64,000 nucleotides of DNA from a bacterium (GTDB taxonomy: Bacteria > Myxococcota_A > Bradymonadia > UBA7976 > UBA1532): NCBI GenBank assembly GCA_030427205.1, contig JAUHXC010000027.1:62001-126000 (forward strand). Direction: 5' to 3'. The position numbers and the translations under genes were made by a program. This document shows, piece by piece, positions 9,123-17,547 of this stretch. The stretch's first letter is position 1. Each line of letters begins with the position of its first letter. The notes under the pieces are model-generated. The model worked only from the letters and a program-made list of their open reading frames with translations, searched no databases and had not been told where the DNA came from.

Positions 9123-9755
9123 ATGGACATCAGAGCGCAAGTCAACGAGCGCATCGCCGGCATCAAGGCGGCGGCCATCACATCGCAGGCCGAGCTGGCC
9201 CGACGCCTGGGTGTGAATCCGGGTCAGCTCAACCGCGAGTTGGCGGGCGTCGAGCGACTGAGCGACGAGAGGCGCGAGGCGATCGAGGGGTTGCTCGACA
9301 TCGAGCTCCGGCCCGATGCGTGGCTGGCCCATCACGAAGCCGGCCACGCGGTCGTCGCCGTCACCCTCGGTGCTACGACTTCGACCGTCCGGCCCGACGC
9401 TGACGGCTGGGCGTGCGAGAGCCGCTGGGGCGGTGCGCCTGACCCCATCCACCGGTGCGCGGTGGCGCTCGGCGGGATCGCGGCCGAGCTGCTGCTCGAT
9501 GGGGGCCCGATCGACGCCTACGACGTGGCCAACGCTCTCGACAACTGGCGGATCGAGGGAGTCGAGCCGGGGTCGGACGCCGCGACCGTCGACGATCTCG
9601 ATCTGAGCGAGGCCGACGAGCTGCTGGCCGCCGAACTCGCGGCGCTCGCGGTGATGCGGCATTGGGCGCTGATCTGCCGGATCGCCGGTGAGCTGGTCGA
9701 CGGGCTGCCGTCGGTCACCGTGACGAAGAAGAGCATCGAAGGGGGTGCGCTGTGA
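9123..9755 (+). CDS. HTH protein fused to minimal FtsH-type (M41-like) metallopeptidase domain
   Basis: The start at 9123 follows GAGGG by five bases; TTG at 9096 and ATG at 9111 are alternatives. Residues 1-55 hold a helix-turn-helix (SQAELARRLGVNPGQLNREL). Residues 65-165 match the catalytic core of peptidase family M41: zinc motif HEAGH (71-75) with the typical following AVVAV, the segment ALGGIAAELLLDG corresponding to the family's conserved LGG-x-AAE helix, and then YDVANAL with Asp134 at the position of the third zinc ligand. The AAA ATPase and membrane parts of FtsH are absent. Next to a repressor, it may cleave or inactivate a regulator, as ImmA does in other phages, but this is inference. 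Confidence 0.65.
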   Translation: MDIRAQVNERIAGIKAAAITSQAELARRLGVNPGQLNRELAGVERLSDERREAIEGLLDIELRPDAWLAHHEAGHAVVAVTLGATTSTVRPDADGWACESRWGGAPDPIHRCAVALGGIAAELLLDGGPIDAYDVANALDNWRIEGVEPGSDAATVDDLDLSEADELLAAELAALAVMRHWALICRIAGELVDGLPSVTVTKKSIEGGAL

Positions 9756-10273
9756 TCGGCTGGACTGAGATCGTAGAGCGCGCGTCGGTGGCGCAGATTC
9801 CCCCGCGTGCGGAGCTGATGGCCCGGCTTGGCCCGGTGTCTGGCCGGATCGAGCGGCAGGTGAGGAGGCTCGGATTCCGCGAGCTGTTCGACACGGTCGA
9901 CGCGGTGGTCGTGGCCGTCCGCGGGTGGACCGGTCGGATGGTCGAGCGCCCCGAGATCTTCACCGTCATCGCGGCCCTGGACGACGGCGAGAAGGTCGAC
10001 CCGCAGATCGTCGGCTGGATCGTCGACGCGCTGACGTGCGAGCTGACAGGCGACGAGCTCGTCGAGCGGGCGGCGTCGGTGGCCGAGTCGGCCCGAGTCG
10101 TCGGTGAGGTCGACGCGGCGGCCGATGAGGTCGAGCAGGTCGGCGACGTGGTCGTCGGCGGCTGGGCAGACGTCGCGGCGCGAACACCGGAGCAGCGGGC
10201 GGCGGTCGAGCGGCTTGAGGCGGCTCGGGCGCGACATCGGGAATGGGAAGCCGGCGGACGGTCGGCGGCCTGA
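9752..10273 (+). CDS. Hypothetical protein (173 aa)
   Basis: Starts with GTG overlapping the stop of the HTH-peptidase gene, so the two are translationally coupled. It is acidic and helical, with repeated Val-Glu/Asp-Ala patterns in the second half and an Arg-rich end. No membrane segment, signal peptide or known motif was found. Coupling suggests a functional partnership with the peptidase-like protein. A strong hairpin terminator follows six bases after the stop. Confidence 0.5.
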   Translation: MIGWTEIVERASVAQIPPRAELMARLGPVSGRIERQVRRLGFRELFDTVDAVVVAVRGWTGRMVERPEIFTVIAALDDGEKVDPQIVGWIVDALTCELTGDELVERAASVAESARVVGEVDAAADEVEQVGDVVVGGWADVAARTPEQRAAVERLEAARARHREWEAGGRSAA

Positions 10274-10278
10274 AAAGC

Positions 10279-10313
10279 GAAGCCCCCGGCGGAATTAACC
10301 GCGCGGGGGCTTC
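10279..10313 (+). terminator. Hairpin terminator after the 9123-10273 operon
   Basis: A perfect 10-base inverted repeat (GAAGCCCCCG at 10279-10288, CGGGGGCTTC at 10304-10313) begins six bases after the stop of the upstream gene. There is no long T-run, so intrinsic termination is likely but not certain. Confidence 0.6.
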
Positions 10314-10319
10314 TGGATC

Positions 10320-10356
10320 AAGGGGTCGGTTGTGGCACCACCCGCGCCGACCCCTT
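10320..10356 (+). promoter_or_regulatory. Second perfect hairpin before the replication gene
   Basis: AAGGGGTCGG at 10320-10329 pairs perfectly with CCGACCCCTT at 10347-10356. It follows the first hairpin by six bases and lies 68 bases upstream of the replication-gene start. It could be a second terminator, a regulator-binding site, or an RNA structure in the leader of the replication gene. Confidence 0.4.
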
Positions 10357-10423
10357 GCGGACGACACACGCGGGATTGTACCTTGACGGCACACCACCCC
10401 GCAACCGTATAGGACGGTACCAA

Positions 10424-13400
10424 ATGAGCAAGCAGCTAGACCATACGCAGAACCCCGTAACCTTGTTCGATGTGACGTCGGACGCCGGGCTCGAACCGCA
10501 GCCCGCAGGCGGCGGCGAGAAGATCCGTTTCTGGTGCCCCACCTGCGAGGCGGAAGGGCGCCCGCGGGCCGGAAAGTCCCGCAACGCCTGGGGTTACGTC
10601 GATAGCGGGCGCTGGTTCTGCGCGTCGAATCGGGACTCGCACGGCGGATGGGCGGGCGATATCGCCGGTGACCGGCCGCTGTCGGACATCCCTCGCCGTC
10701 GGTACATCGCCCCCGTACCCGAGGGCGACATCGGCGCGCTCTGGCAGGCCGCGGGCGACCATCAGCCCGACGATGCTCGCCTGACGATCAGCCGGTGGGC
10801 CGAGACGGTCCGCGGTTGGGACGGCGAGGCCGCATACCTCGCGGGCTGCTGGTCGGACTTCCGGGTCGTCGGGCCCGAGTTGGGCAAGGTCGAGAAGACC
10901 ATCGGCCGGTCGCTGGCGAAGGACAAGGCGCACCCCATCATCGCCGCCCTTCGCAACCCGGCGGGTGAGGTGCAATCCCTGGTCCGATGCTGGGATGGGC
11001 AGGGCGAGAAGCCCGACGTGAAGCGCAAGGCGCTGGCCAGCCGATTCGTCGGGGCGATGGACTGCCCGACCTACGGGTCGATCCCCTACGCAGTCGACGC
11101 GGCGAAGAGCGGGCGCCCGGTCTTCATCACCGAGGGCTTGCCCGACACCGTGGCGGCGTATGCCCTGACCCGCAGCGTCTACGGCGAATGCGTCGGGACG
11201 TACACCGCGCAGGGTGCGGCCCGCGTGGGCAAGGCGCTGGCGGGGCAGCTCGAAGCGGCGGGGGTCAGCGGGGCGACCGTTTACCTTCTCGTGCAGGAGG
11301 ACGAGTGCAAGCGGGGCGTGGTCGCCTCGCACGGCTGGCGCGATGCGCTGGTCGAGGCGCTGGCCGGGTCGCAGTCGGTGCACGTCGTCGATCTGGCCGA
11401 GGTGAAGGCGGCGCGGGGTGTGTCGGCGAAGACGTTCGACGTCGCCGACCTTCTGCGTGATGGCGGCGAGCTCGCCGAGCTGATGGCTGTGGCCCGGGTC
11501 GCCGATCGGGTGGTCGAGCGGGTCGAGGCGGTCGAGGCGGTCGAGGCGGCGGGACTGCCCGAGTACCTGCTGCCGGGGCGGGCCGCGGCGATCTTCGACG
11601 CCATCGAGGCGCCCGAGCGCGACCGCGAAACCCTCGGGGTGGCGAGCGAGCCCACCGGCCCGCGTGGCCCTGGCGATGAGGCACCGCCGAAGCCGTGGAC
11701 CCCGTCCACCGGTCGAATCCCCACGGATATGCGGCGGGCATTCGGTCTCGTGCTCGACCGCGGGATCACCGACGGCCGATACTTGCGGGCCGACGTGATG
11801 GCCGAGGCCGATGGGTTCCCGTGCGTGATGATGCGGTGCCCGACCGGCACCGGAAAGACCCACTCGATCGCCGCCGAGCTTCGACGCCTGACCGCTGCCG
11901 AGCGCCGTGATCTGCGGGTGTTGTCGATCTCGCACCGTCGGACGCTGGTCGGTGAGCTGCGGACGCGGCTCGAGCTGTCGCACACCCACCTGACGGCGTC
12001 GGGTGAGGTCGAGATCACGCAGGCGAAGTGCCGCTCTCTCGCGGTGTGCGCCGACTCCATCTCGGCGGTGTGGCGGCAGGTGACCGCGGATCACGAGTTC
12101 GACGGGATCGACGTGCTCGTGCTCGACGAGAGCGAATCGACCATGGCCCACGTTCACACCTGCCAGCGTGGCCCGGTTGCCCGCGCGGGCATCTTCGACG
12201 CTCTGCGGAATCTCTGCCGGGCGTCGACCAAGATCATCGCGGCCGACGCCACGCTGTCGGCGTTCACCGTCGAGGCGCTGGCCGAGCTGGTCGGGTTGGA
12301 CGTGCCCGATCTGCTCGAACGGTCGGCGCTCATCGAAGACCGCCGCAATCGATCGTCCCTGTCGCCGCTTGACGTGGTGTGGCTCGACCGTGGTGCTGAT
12401 GCGGCGATGGCGGCTCGGCAGATGGCGTCGGACTCGGTGCCCTTCTTCTATCACGCCGGGTCGAAGGCGAGGGCGAGGGCCATCCATCGGGAGTGCGCCG
12501 AGCTGTCGCCGGATCGTCGGTGGGTGCTCATCACCGGCGACCATGACGACGAGAGCGGGGCGGCCTTTCTCGCGGACCCGAACGGGTGGATCGAAGAGCA
12601 CCGCGGGAAGATCGGCGGCGTCATCTACACCGCAGCTCTGGAGTCGGGCGTGTCGATCGATGTGCAGCTCGGCGAGGTGGCCGACTCGGTGATCGTCGAG
12701 GCCGAGGGCCATCAGACGTGGCAGCAGGTGATCCAGGCTGCGAGCCGGGCAAGGCGGGCGGGCCGGTGGCTGATTCACGCCCCGACGGCGGGCAAGGCCG
12801 CGTGGCTCGATCGTGATGAGCTCGCGCGGGCGCTGTTGGAGGGTCGCGAGGACTCGACCGCGGGGGTCACGAAGATCGCCCGTGGCGGATGGACGATGCC
12901 CGACGCATGGAGGCGTCATCGAGAGGCCCGAGACGCCGAGCACTTCGCGGCTTACGTTCGGGCGCGGGTCCACGGCGATCTGTCCCGGGTCCGTCTCGGT
13001 CTCGACCTCTGGGCGTATCTGTCGGCCGAGGGCTACGTCATCCGCCACCCGGACCGCGAACCGGCCGACCTCGAAGCCGAGCGCAAGGCCGTGGGGCAGC
13101 AGCTCGCCGAGCGTCGCGACGAGATCAAGGCCGAGAAGATCGCCGAGGTGGTCGCCGCTGACGATAGCGGCCTGACGGTCGCCGAGGCTCAAGCGGTGCT
13201 CGACGGGTCGGGTGATGTCGAGCTGCGGCCGGCGGCGTACAAGCGGACCGTGCGCGAGTTCTACGGGTGTGATCCGACCGAGGCGGTTGTCGAGTTCGAC
13301 GACGGCGGCAAGGGCCGGTCTTCGATCGCCCGGTGGGTCGAGCTGGCCGCGATGCTCTACGGCAATCACGAGAGCGTGCAGGCTGCCGACGAGGTCGAGA

Positions 13401-14857
13401 TCGATGTGGCCGCCGGGGCGACGGAGCGGACGCGCCGGACGGTTGTCGCGTGGGCCGTGCTGTCGGCGTTCGGGGTCACGCCTGAGATGGCGATGGGGGC
13501 CGCGAAGGGTCGGATTCATCTCGACGCCAACGACGAAGAGGAGGAGCTGATCCGGCTGCACATCGACGCGGAAGACCATGCCCGGGTGTGGTCGTGGGTG
13601 TCGGATCGTCGGATTCGAGACGCGGTGAAGTTGGCCGTTGGTTGCGATGCGTGGCGGCAGATTCCGAAGGCCGATCGGGCCCGTGTTGTCGATGCTCTGA
13701 AAGCCGCTCAGGACGGGGCTTCCGAGGGTGTAACGGGTGTGGATTCGTATAAAGAGAAGGACCCTACCCGTTACAGCCCGGTTGAGCTTCCCGAAGGCCA
13801 CACGCTGAACAGGCTCCTGACGATGGCGGCGAAGCGTCTCGGGTTGGTCATCCGGTCCCGTCTGGTTCGCGAAGGTGGCGAGGTCTACCGGGCGCTCTTC
13901 TTCGACGTGCAGCGCAGCCGGATGATCCGTGAGCTGTCCGGCGCCCACTACGCCAGGATGACGGGCTCCGAGCTGCCGAGCCTGGATCGCGAGACCGCCG
14001 AGGACGTCGCCGAGCGGCACACCGCGGAGCTCAACGAGATGATCGAGCGGGTGGATGCGGGGTGGAGCGAGCCGGAAGAGATCGACGAGCTGCTGCTGCG
14101 GCACGCTATCGAGGTTGACGCGGTGGTGGGTGTAGCGGCAGGGGCACCCGTCCAGCCTGATTCGGCCCAAATCGATCGGCTGATCGAGCTGGGCGATCTC
14201 TATGACTGGCGCGGATGCCATTGGGAGCGGCGATCGAGCGATATTCCGATTCTGGACGATGAGGCGTTGTACGAGCGGCTGATCTATCTGGCGGGGCAGG
14301 CGGTCAGTGCAGGGCTCGTCCGCCGTGCGGTGGATTGGCCGGGGGTGCCCTGGACCGAAGCGGTGACCACCGGTCGGCCGCTGGTGGGTGTGTGGTACGA
14401 CCGATCGAAGCTGTATCGCATGCTCATGGCCTGGTTTGCTCGGCCGAAGGCGTCACGCGGACGTCGACCGACGCTGGCCGATGTCGCCGAGACGCGGATC
14501 GTCGTGCTGACGCCACCGCCGATGTGGGCCGACCTGAGCCCGGAGGTGCAGCGGCTGCGCTGGCTCGGCGTGGTCGACGCGGCCGAAGCGCGGTGTCCTG
14601 CTCGAGGACGGGTTCTCGGACGGGCGGGCATCTTGCGCGTCAGGCCGCACGATCATCCGGAGAAGAGCAAGCGCAGCCCGGCCCCGGCGGTGCATGCCAG
14701 CAGCCGAGCGCAGCGGATCGGGTGGCGCGCGGCCTATTCGGCCTTCGTCGACAGCTACAGGTCGGCGATGCAGATGCTGCGTGCGGGGATCGACGAGTGC
14801 AGTTTTCCGCCGGAAGGGTGCCGGCCGGTCAGGATGTTGCCGGTCCCTGGTGGATAG
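10424..14857 (+). CDS. Primase-helicase replication protein (Toprim plus origin-binding-type helicase)
   Basis: 1477 residues from the ATG at 10424. An N-terminal zinc-binding motif starts at Cys38 and Cys41 (CPTC). A Toprim-like segment follows (GRPVFITEGLPDTVAAYAL, about residues 227-245). Next is a superfamily-2 helicase-type core with Walker A PTGTGKT (about 470) and DESES (about 568), the layout of herpes origin-binding-protein-like and CyRepA1-type plasmid replication proteins. The C-terminal 500 residues are unassigned. It probably primes and unwinds at the element's own origin. It stands alone between terminators and the duplicated region. Its last 108 codons recur in a second, truncated copy 592 bases downstream. 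Confidence 0.7.
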   Translation: MSKQLDHTQNPVTLFDVTSDAGLEPQPAGGGEKIRFWCPTCEAEGRPRAGKSRNAWGYVDSGRWFCASNRDSHGGWAGDIAGDRPLSDIPRRRYIAPVPEGDIGALWQAAGDHQPDDARLTISRWAETVRGWDGEAAYLAGCWSDFRVVGPELGKVEKTIGRSLAKDKAHPIIAALRNPAGEVQSLVRCWDGQGEKPDVKRKALASRFVGAMDCPTYGSIPYAVDAAKSGRPVFITEGLPDTVAAYALTRSVYGECVGTYTAQGAARVGKALAGQLEAAGVSGATVYLLVQEDECKRGVVASHGWRDALVEALAGSQSVHVVDLAEVKAARGVSAKTFDVADLLRDGGELAELMAVARVADRVVERVEAVEAVEAAGLPEYLLPGRAAAIFDAIEAPERDRETLGVASEPTGPRGPGDEAPPKPWTPSTGRIPTDMRRAFGLVLDRGITDGRYLRADVMAEADGFPCVMMRCPTGTGKTHSIAAELRRLTAAERRDLRVLSISHRRTLVGELRTRLELSHTHLTASGEVEITQAKCRSLAVCADSISAVWRQVTADHEFDGIDVLVLDESESTMAHVHTCQRGPVARAGIFDALRNLCRASTKIIAADATLSAFTVEALAELVGLDVPDLLERSALIEDRRNRSSLSPLDVVWLDRGADAAMAARQMASDSVPFFYHAGSKARARAIHRECAELSPDRRWVLITGDHDDESGAAFLADPNGWIEEHRGKIGGVIYTAALESGVSIDVQLGEVADSVIVEAEGHQTWQQVIQAASRARRAGRWLIHAPTAGKAAWLDRDELARALLEGREDSTAGVTKIARGGWTMPDAWRRHREARDAEHFAAYVRARVHGDLSRVRLGLDLWAYLSAEGYVIRHPDREPADLEAERKAVGQQLAERRDEIKAEKIAEVVAADDSGLTVAEAQAVLDGSGDVELRPAAYKRTVREFYGCDPTEAVVEFDDGGKGRSSIARWVELAAMLYGNHESVQAADEVEIDVAAGATERTRRTVVAWAVLSAFGVTPEMAMGAAKGRIHLDANDEEEELIRLHIDAEDHARVWSWVSDRRIRDAVKLAVGCDAWRQIPKADRARVVDALKAAQDGASEGVTGVDSYKEKDPTRYSPVELPEGHTLNRLLTMAAKRLGLVIRSRLVREGGEVYRALFFDVQRSRMIRELSGAHYARMTGSELPSLDRETAEDVAERHTAELNEMIERVDAGWSEPEEIDELLLRHAIEVDAVVGVAAGAPVQPDSAQIDRLIELGDLYDWRGCHWERRSSDIPILDDEALYERLIYLAGQAVSAGLVRRAVDWPGVPWTEAVTTGRPLVGVWYDRSKLYRMLMAWFARPKASRGRRPTLADVAETRIVVLTPPPMWADLSPEVQRLRWLGVVDAAEARCPARGRVLGRAGILRVRPHDHPEKSKRSPAPAVHASSRAQRIGWRAAYSAFVDSYRSAMQMLRAGIDECSFPPEGCRPVRMLPVPGG

Positions 14858-15708
14858 CCGCGGCCGCGGCCGGCCTTCGGTCACGATGTTGGTGTTGGTG
14901 GCGCTTCCGGCGCAGGGGGCGAGGTGTATACTGTCGCGTCCATGTGATGAGCGAGTGACGCGGTATTCGAGTGAGTGGCGCGGTAGATTGTTCGTGAACG
15001 GGCCATGTCGGACATGGATTGGGGTTGGACTGGTTCGGGAACGGGATAGATGGCTCCGTTCCGGCGCATGTGGCGAGCGTAGGCCAACCCGGGCTCATAC
15101 AAGTGGCCAACACCTATCGCCGGAGCTGAGCCCGGAGGAGCAGCGGCTGCGCTGGCTCGGCGTGGTCGACGCGGCCGAAGCGCGGTGTCCCGCCAGAGGA
15201 CGGGTTCTCGGTCCGGCGGGTGTCTTGCGCGTCAGACCGCACGATCGTCCAGAGAAGAGCAAGCGCAGCCCGGCCCCGGCGGTGCATGCCAGCAGCCGAG
15301 CGCAGCGGATCGGGTGGCGCGCGGCCTATACGGCGTTCGTCGAGAGCTACCGATCGGCGATGCAGATGCTGCGTGCAGGGATCGACGAGTGCGGCTTTCC
15401 GTCGGAAGGGTGTCGACCGGCCAGGATGTTGCCGGTCCCTGGTGGGTAGCCGCGGCCGCGGCCGGCCTTCGGTCACGATGTTGGTGTTGGTGGCGCTTCC
15501 GGTGCAGGGGCGAGGTGTATGCTGTCGCGTCCATGTGATGAGCGAGTGAGGGGGTGTTCGAGTGAGCTGCGCGGTAGATTGTTCGTGAACGGGCCATGTC
15601 GGACATGGATTGGGGTTGGGCTGGTTCGGGAACGGGATAGATGGCTCCGTTCCGGTGCATACGGCGAGCGTTGGCCAACCCGGGCCCAAACAAGTGGCCA
15701 ACACCTAT
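14534..15708 (+). repeat. Imperfect tandem duplication, about 592-base unit
   Basis: 14534-15117 and 15126-15708 are near-identical direct copies. Each holds the 3' end of the replication gene (from the LSPE codons), then about 260 bases of non-coding DNA. The non-coding part contains a GC-rich palindromic stretch after the stop and the perfect 7-base palindrome CCATGTC-G-GACATGG (15003-15017 and 15594-15608). The copies differ by scattered substitutions and one single-base indel. The second copy runs straight into the truncated integrase, so the duplication may be linked to loss of the integrase 5' part. Confidence 0.85.
15126..15449 (+). pseudogene. Duplicated 3' end of the replication gene
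   Basis: This is the second copy of the last 108 codons of the replication gene, in frame from the LSPEEQRLRWLG codons to the same MLPVPGG end. It differs from the first copy at several residues (for example SFPPEG versus GFPSEG). It has no start site or N-terminal domains. It is probably not translated, or only as a fragment. Confidence 0.75.
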
Positions 15709-15714
15709 TGCCCG

Positions 15715-15900
15715 ATCGGCGTCGAGATGCACCTGCACCCGCATCTGCTGCGGCACAGCTTCGGCACGGCGCTCGGCCAGGCCGGCGTCGGCGCGGTGGT
15801 CATCCAGCGGATTCTGGGGCACGCCGATCTGAGCACGACGCAGGGGTATATGCATGCGGACGTGGAGGCTGGTTCGGTGGACATTTTCGGGGGCGAGTAG
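15715..15900 (+). pseudogene. int: 5'-truncated tyrosine integrase of element A
   Basis: The last 62 codons of a tyrosine recombinase closely related to the intact integrase at 44939-46009; about 52 of 61 aligned residues look identical. It keeps the HLLRH box, LGHADL and the catalytic Tyr (TTQGYMHA, TAT at 15847). It lacks the catalytic-domain Arg box and everything upstream. The homology starts abruptly at the end of the duplicated non-coding repeat. It cannot be an active recombinase. Confidence 0.85.
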
Positions 15901-15914
15901 GGGCCGAAAGGCCC
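15901..15914 (+). terminator. Short hairpin after the truncated integrase
   Basis: GGGCC and GGCCC flank a GAAA tetraloop immediately after the integrase stop. No T-run follows, so terminator activity is tentative. Confidence 0.4.
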
Positions 15915-16016
15915 GCCAACGGTACGTTTCAGCGGTCGCGCGTCATTACCACTACGTTACCGCAAACGCGCGACATCGGGCGTTCGAACACATGGCTGGC
16001 GGCCATTGCCGGCGGT

Positions 16017-17063
16017 CTACTCGTCAGCGGTCGATCCGTCTGGGGCTGGGAGTGCCAAGCGACGGCCATTGTCTTCTACGGCGAGCATTTCGGCCTGCAA
16101 CTTGGCAATTAGGCGCGCCTGTTCGTGGAGGTCCGCGAATTCTGTTGGTGCATTCAATTCGAGGCGTCCACCCAGTTGGTCGAACTCCTCAAGATAGTCA
16201 GCCTCGTCGCAGAACCTAGTGATGTCCTCAGGCGAGGGGACTGCTTCGTCGCTACTGAGAAACGCCCGGACTCGCTCCCGAAGCTTCTCTCTCAGCCGGC
16301 TGGCAACTTCTTCCCTTTCAGGGAGATCCTCGCCAGTCAACTCCTTGTAGAGGTTCCGCTCCTGCAACTGGAGATTTCGCAGCTTCTGCTTCTGGATGCG
16401 GTGCGTCAGGACCAGGGCGTAGAGACCCATCAGCGTAATGAACACGCTACCTGGACCGAAGAGGTCCAGGAACAAGCTGCCCTCACGAATGCCCGCGAGC
16501 TTGACCGCGCTTTCCCCCTCGCTCCGTGATTGGACCGTGTCTACCAAACGTTGCCAGCGTCCCGTGAGCTTGGACACATCTCCAAGTGTGTCAATCGGAA
16601 CGTTCCCTTGGGCGACAACGCTCAATAGTGGGATGTCAGGGTTGGCTAGTGTGTCTCCCGGAGGCCATGCCTTGGACAGCAGGTCAAAGGAGGCTTTGAA
16701 GGCATTCCGGAGCGACCTGACCGCGCTCTGTACTTTGCTCTTGGCAATCTGCGGGCCGGTTGATGCTCTCTCGGTCGCACCGTCAGCTGCAGCCCTTAGG
16801 AGGCCGCCTCCTTGCTTCAAGATCGCTGTATGGCCGTGAGCCTGAAGCAGATCGCCGACCTGTCGCGATACGGCCTCCCGCTCCAATTTCTTGGCGTGAC
16901 GATCTACCTTGCCAGCAATGCTGTACATCGCACGGTACTGCTTTGACGAAAGCATGACTTCGCCCTTGATGTCATTCAAGGGGGCGAACTCTTTGTCGAG
17001 CGCTGCTAGTACCTCGATGGCGGCAGCCAGGAAACGTATCACTGAGTGAACGGAATGAGCCAC
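16017..17063 (-). CDS. Single-pass membrane protein, cargo between integrase and att (348 aa)
   Basis: I chose GTG at 17063, preceded by AGGAAGG, because a longer frame would run through the tRNA remnant. The protein is mostly helical. One membrane segment (GSVFITLMGLYALVL, about residues 234-248) separates a long N-terminal helical domain from a charged C-terminal coiled-coil-like domain (KQKLRNLQLQERNLYKEL and following). Base composition is lower in GC than neighbouring phage genes. Its place between integrase and attachment site is a common site for defence or fitness cargo, but no known defence family was recognised. Confidence 0.6.
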   Translation of the reverse strand: MAHSVHSVIRFLAAAIEVLAALDKEFAPLNDIKGEVMLSSKQYRAMYSIAGKVDRHAKKLEREAVSRQVGDLLQAHGHTAILKQGGGLLRAAADGATERASTGPQIAKSKVQSAVRSLRNAFKASFDLLSKAWPPGDTLANPDIPLLSVVAQGNVPIDTLGDVSKLTGRWQRLVDTVQSRSEGESAVKLAGIREGSLFLDLFGPGSVFITLMGLYALVLTHRIQKQKLRNLQLQERNLYKELTGEDLPEREEVASRLREKLRERVRAFLSSDEAVPSPEDITRFCDEADYLEEFDQLGGRLELNAPTEFADLHEQARLIAKLQAEMLAVEDNGRRLALPAPDGSTADE

Positions 17064-17086
17064 GACCCTTCCTGTAGGGCTAGTTG

Positions 17087-17142
17087 TACCGGAGGCCGGA
17101 CTCGAACCGGCACGCTCTTTCAAGCGGCGGATTTTGAATCCG
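17087..17142 (-). other. Displaced 3' half of tRNA-Leu (attachment site, left of element B)
   Basis: This 56-base stretch aligns without gaps to 47887-47942 of the intact tRNA-Leu, from the end of the acceptor stem to the 5' side of the anticodon stem. Only about three differences are seen. Identity stops at the anticodon stem, the usual crossover region. The CCA end is mutated to CAA. It marks the border between elements A and B. Confidence 0.85.
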
Positions 17143-17201
17143 TCGCGTTCCGGCCGTAACCTGGCGATAATGTAGAGTTCTTGATCGTCCGTCAACCCGT
17201 C

Positions 17202-17312
17202 ATAACCAGAGGATAACCAGAAGGTGCCAAATCCTGCCGTGGATCGCGGGCGACGGGCTCGGCGGGCAGCGGCGACGGCGTGCCTCTGGTTATAACCAGA
17301 GGAAAACCAGAC
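17202..17312. repeat. Direct repeat near the left end of element B
   Basis: The motif ATAACCAGAGGA-(T/A)-AACCAGA occurs at about 17202-17222 and 17292-17312, 90 bases apart, within 170 bases of the attachment core. Such paired sites near an att core can be arm-type sites for integrase or excisionase. I did not find the motif near the tRNA end. Confidence 0.45.
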
Positions 17313-17339
17313 GGGGGGCGGGGGCAGCCATCAACTACA

Positions 17340-17491
17340 CCACCAACCGCACCACCAACCCCACCATCAACCCCACCATCAACTGCACCGCCAACTCGCC
17401 ATCAACTGCACCACCAACCCCACCACCAACTCGCCATCAACCCCACCATCAACTGCACCACCAACCCCACCATCAACTCGCCATCAAACGG
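17340..17491. repeat. 11-12-base tandem array (CCA-x-CAAC-x-x-CA)
   Basis: About thirteen contiguous units of 11-12 bases, each starting CCACCAAC or CCATCAAC. Reading frames through it give only low-complexity Pro/Thr/Asn text, so it is treated as non-coding. It fills the gap between the attachment site and the first minus-strand gene of element B. Confidence 0.65.
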
Positions 17492-17547
17492 CCAGCTGAA
17501 TTCGGAGGTAGAGGCGCCCTGATGGGCCGCCGGCGTGCTACCGGGGC

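Larger units (their letters stand above)
1..17086. mobile_element. Element A: prophage remnant, siphovirus-like, left end outside window
   Basis: The stretch holds phage tail genes (to 6.8 kb), a repressor region (7.8-9.8 kb), a replication gene (10.4-14.9 kb), a truncated tyrosine integrase (15.7-15.9 kb) and a cargo gene. It ends at a displaced tRNA-Leu 3' half (17087-17142). The order integrase, then minus-strand cargo, then tRNA-Leu sequence is the same as at the right end of element B, so both appear to have used the same integration site. No head or terminase genes are visible; they would lie upstream of position 1. The integrase has lost its N-terminal part and the replication locus carries a tandem duplication, so the element is probably unable to excise by itself. 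Confidence 0.75.

Noticed and set aside
10436..14221. 1261-codon minus-strand frame opposite the replication gene
   Set aside because: Arg/His/Leu-rich shadow of a real gene with clear helicase and Toprim motifs on the plus strand.
17064..17195. N-terminal extension of the 348-residue cargo protein
   Set aside because: The extension translates through the tRNA-Leu fragment; GTG at 17063 has its own ribosome site.
17340..17491. CRISPR or coding repeat at 17.3 kb
   Set aside because: Units of 11-12 bases are too short and have no spacers; translated text is low complexity.
17280..17522. 80-codon plus-strand frame
   Set aside because: Encodes only the tandem array (Pro/Thr/Asn text).
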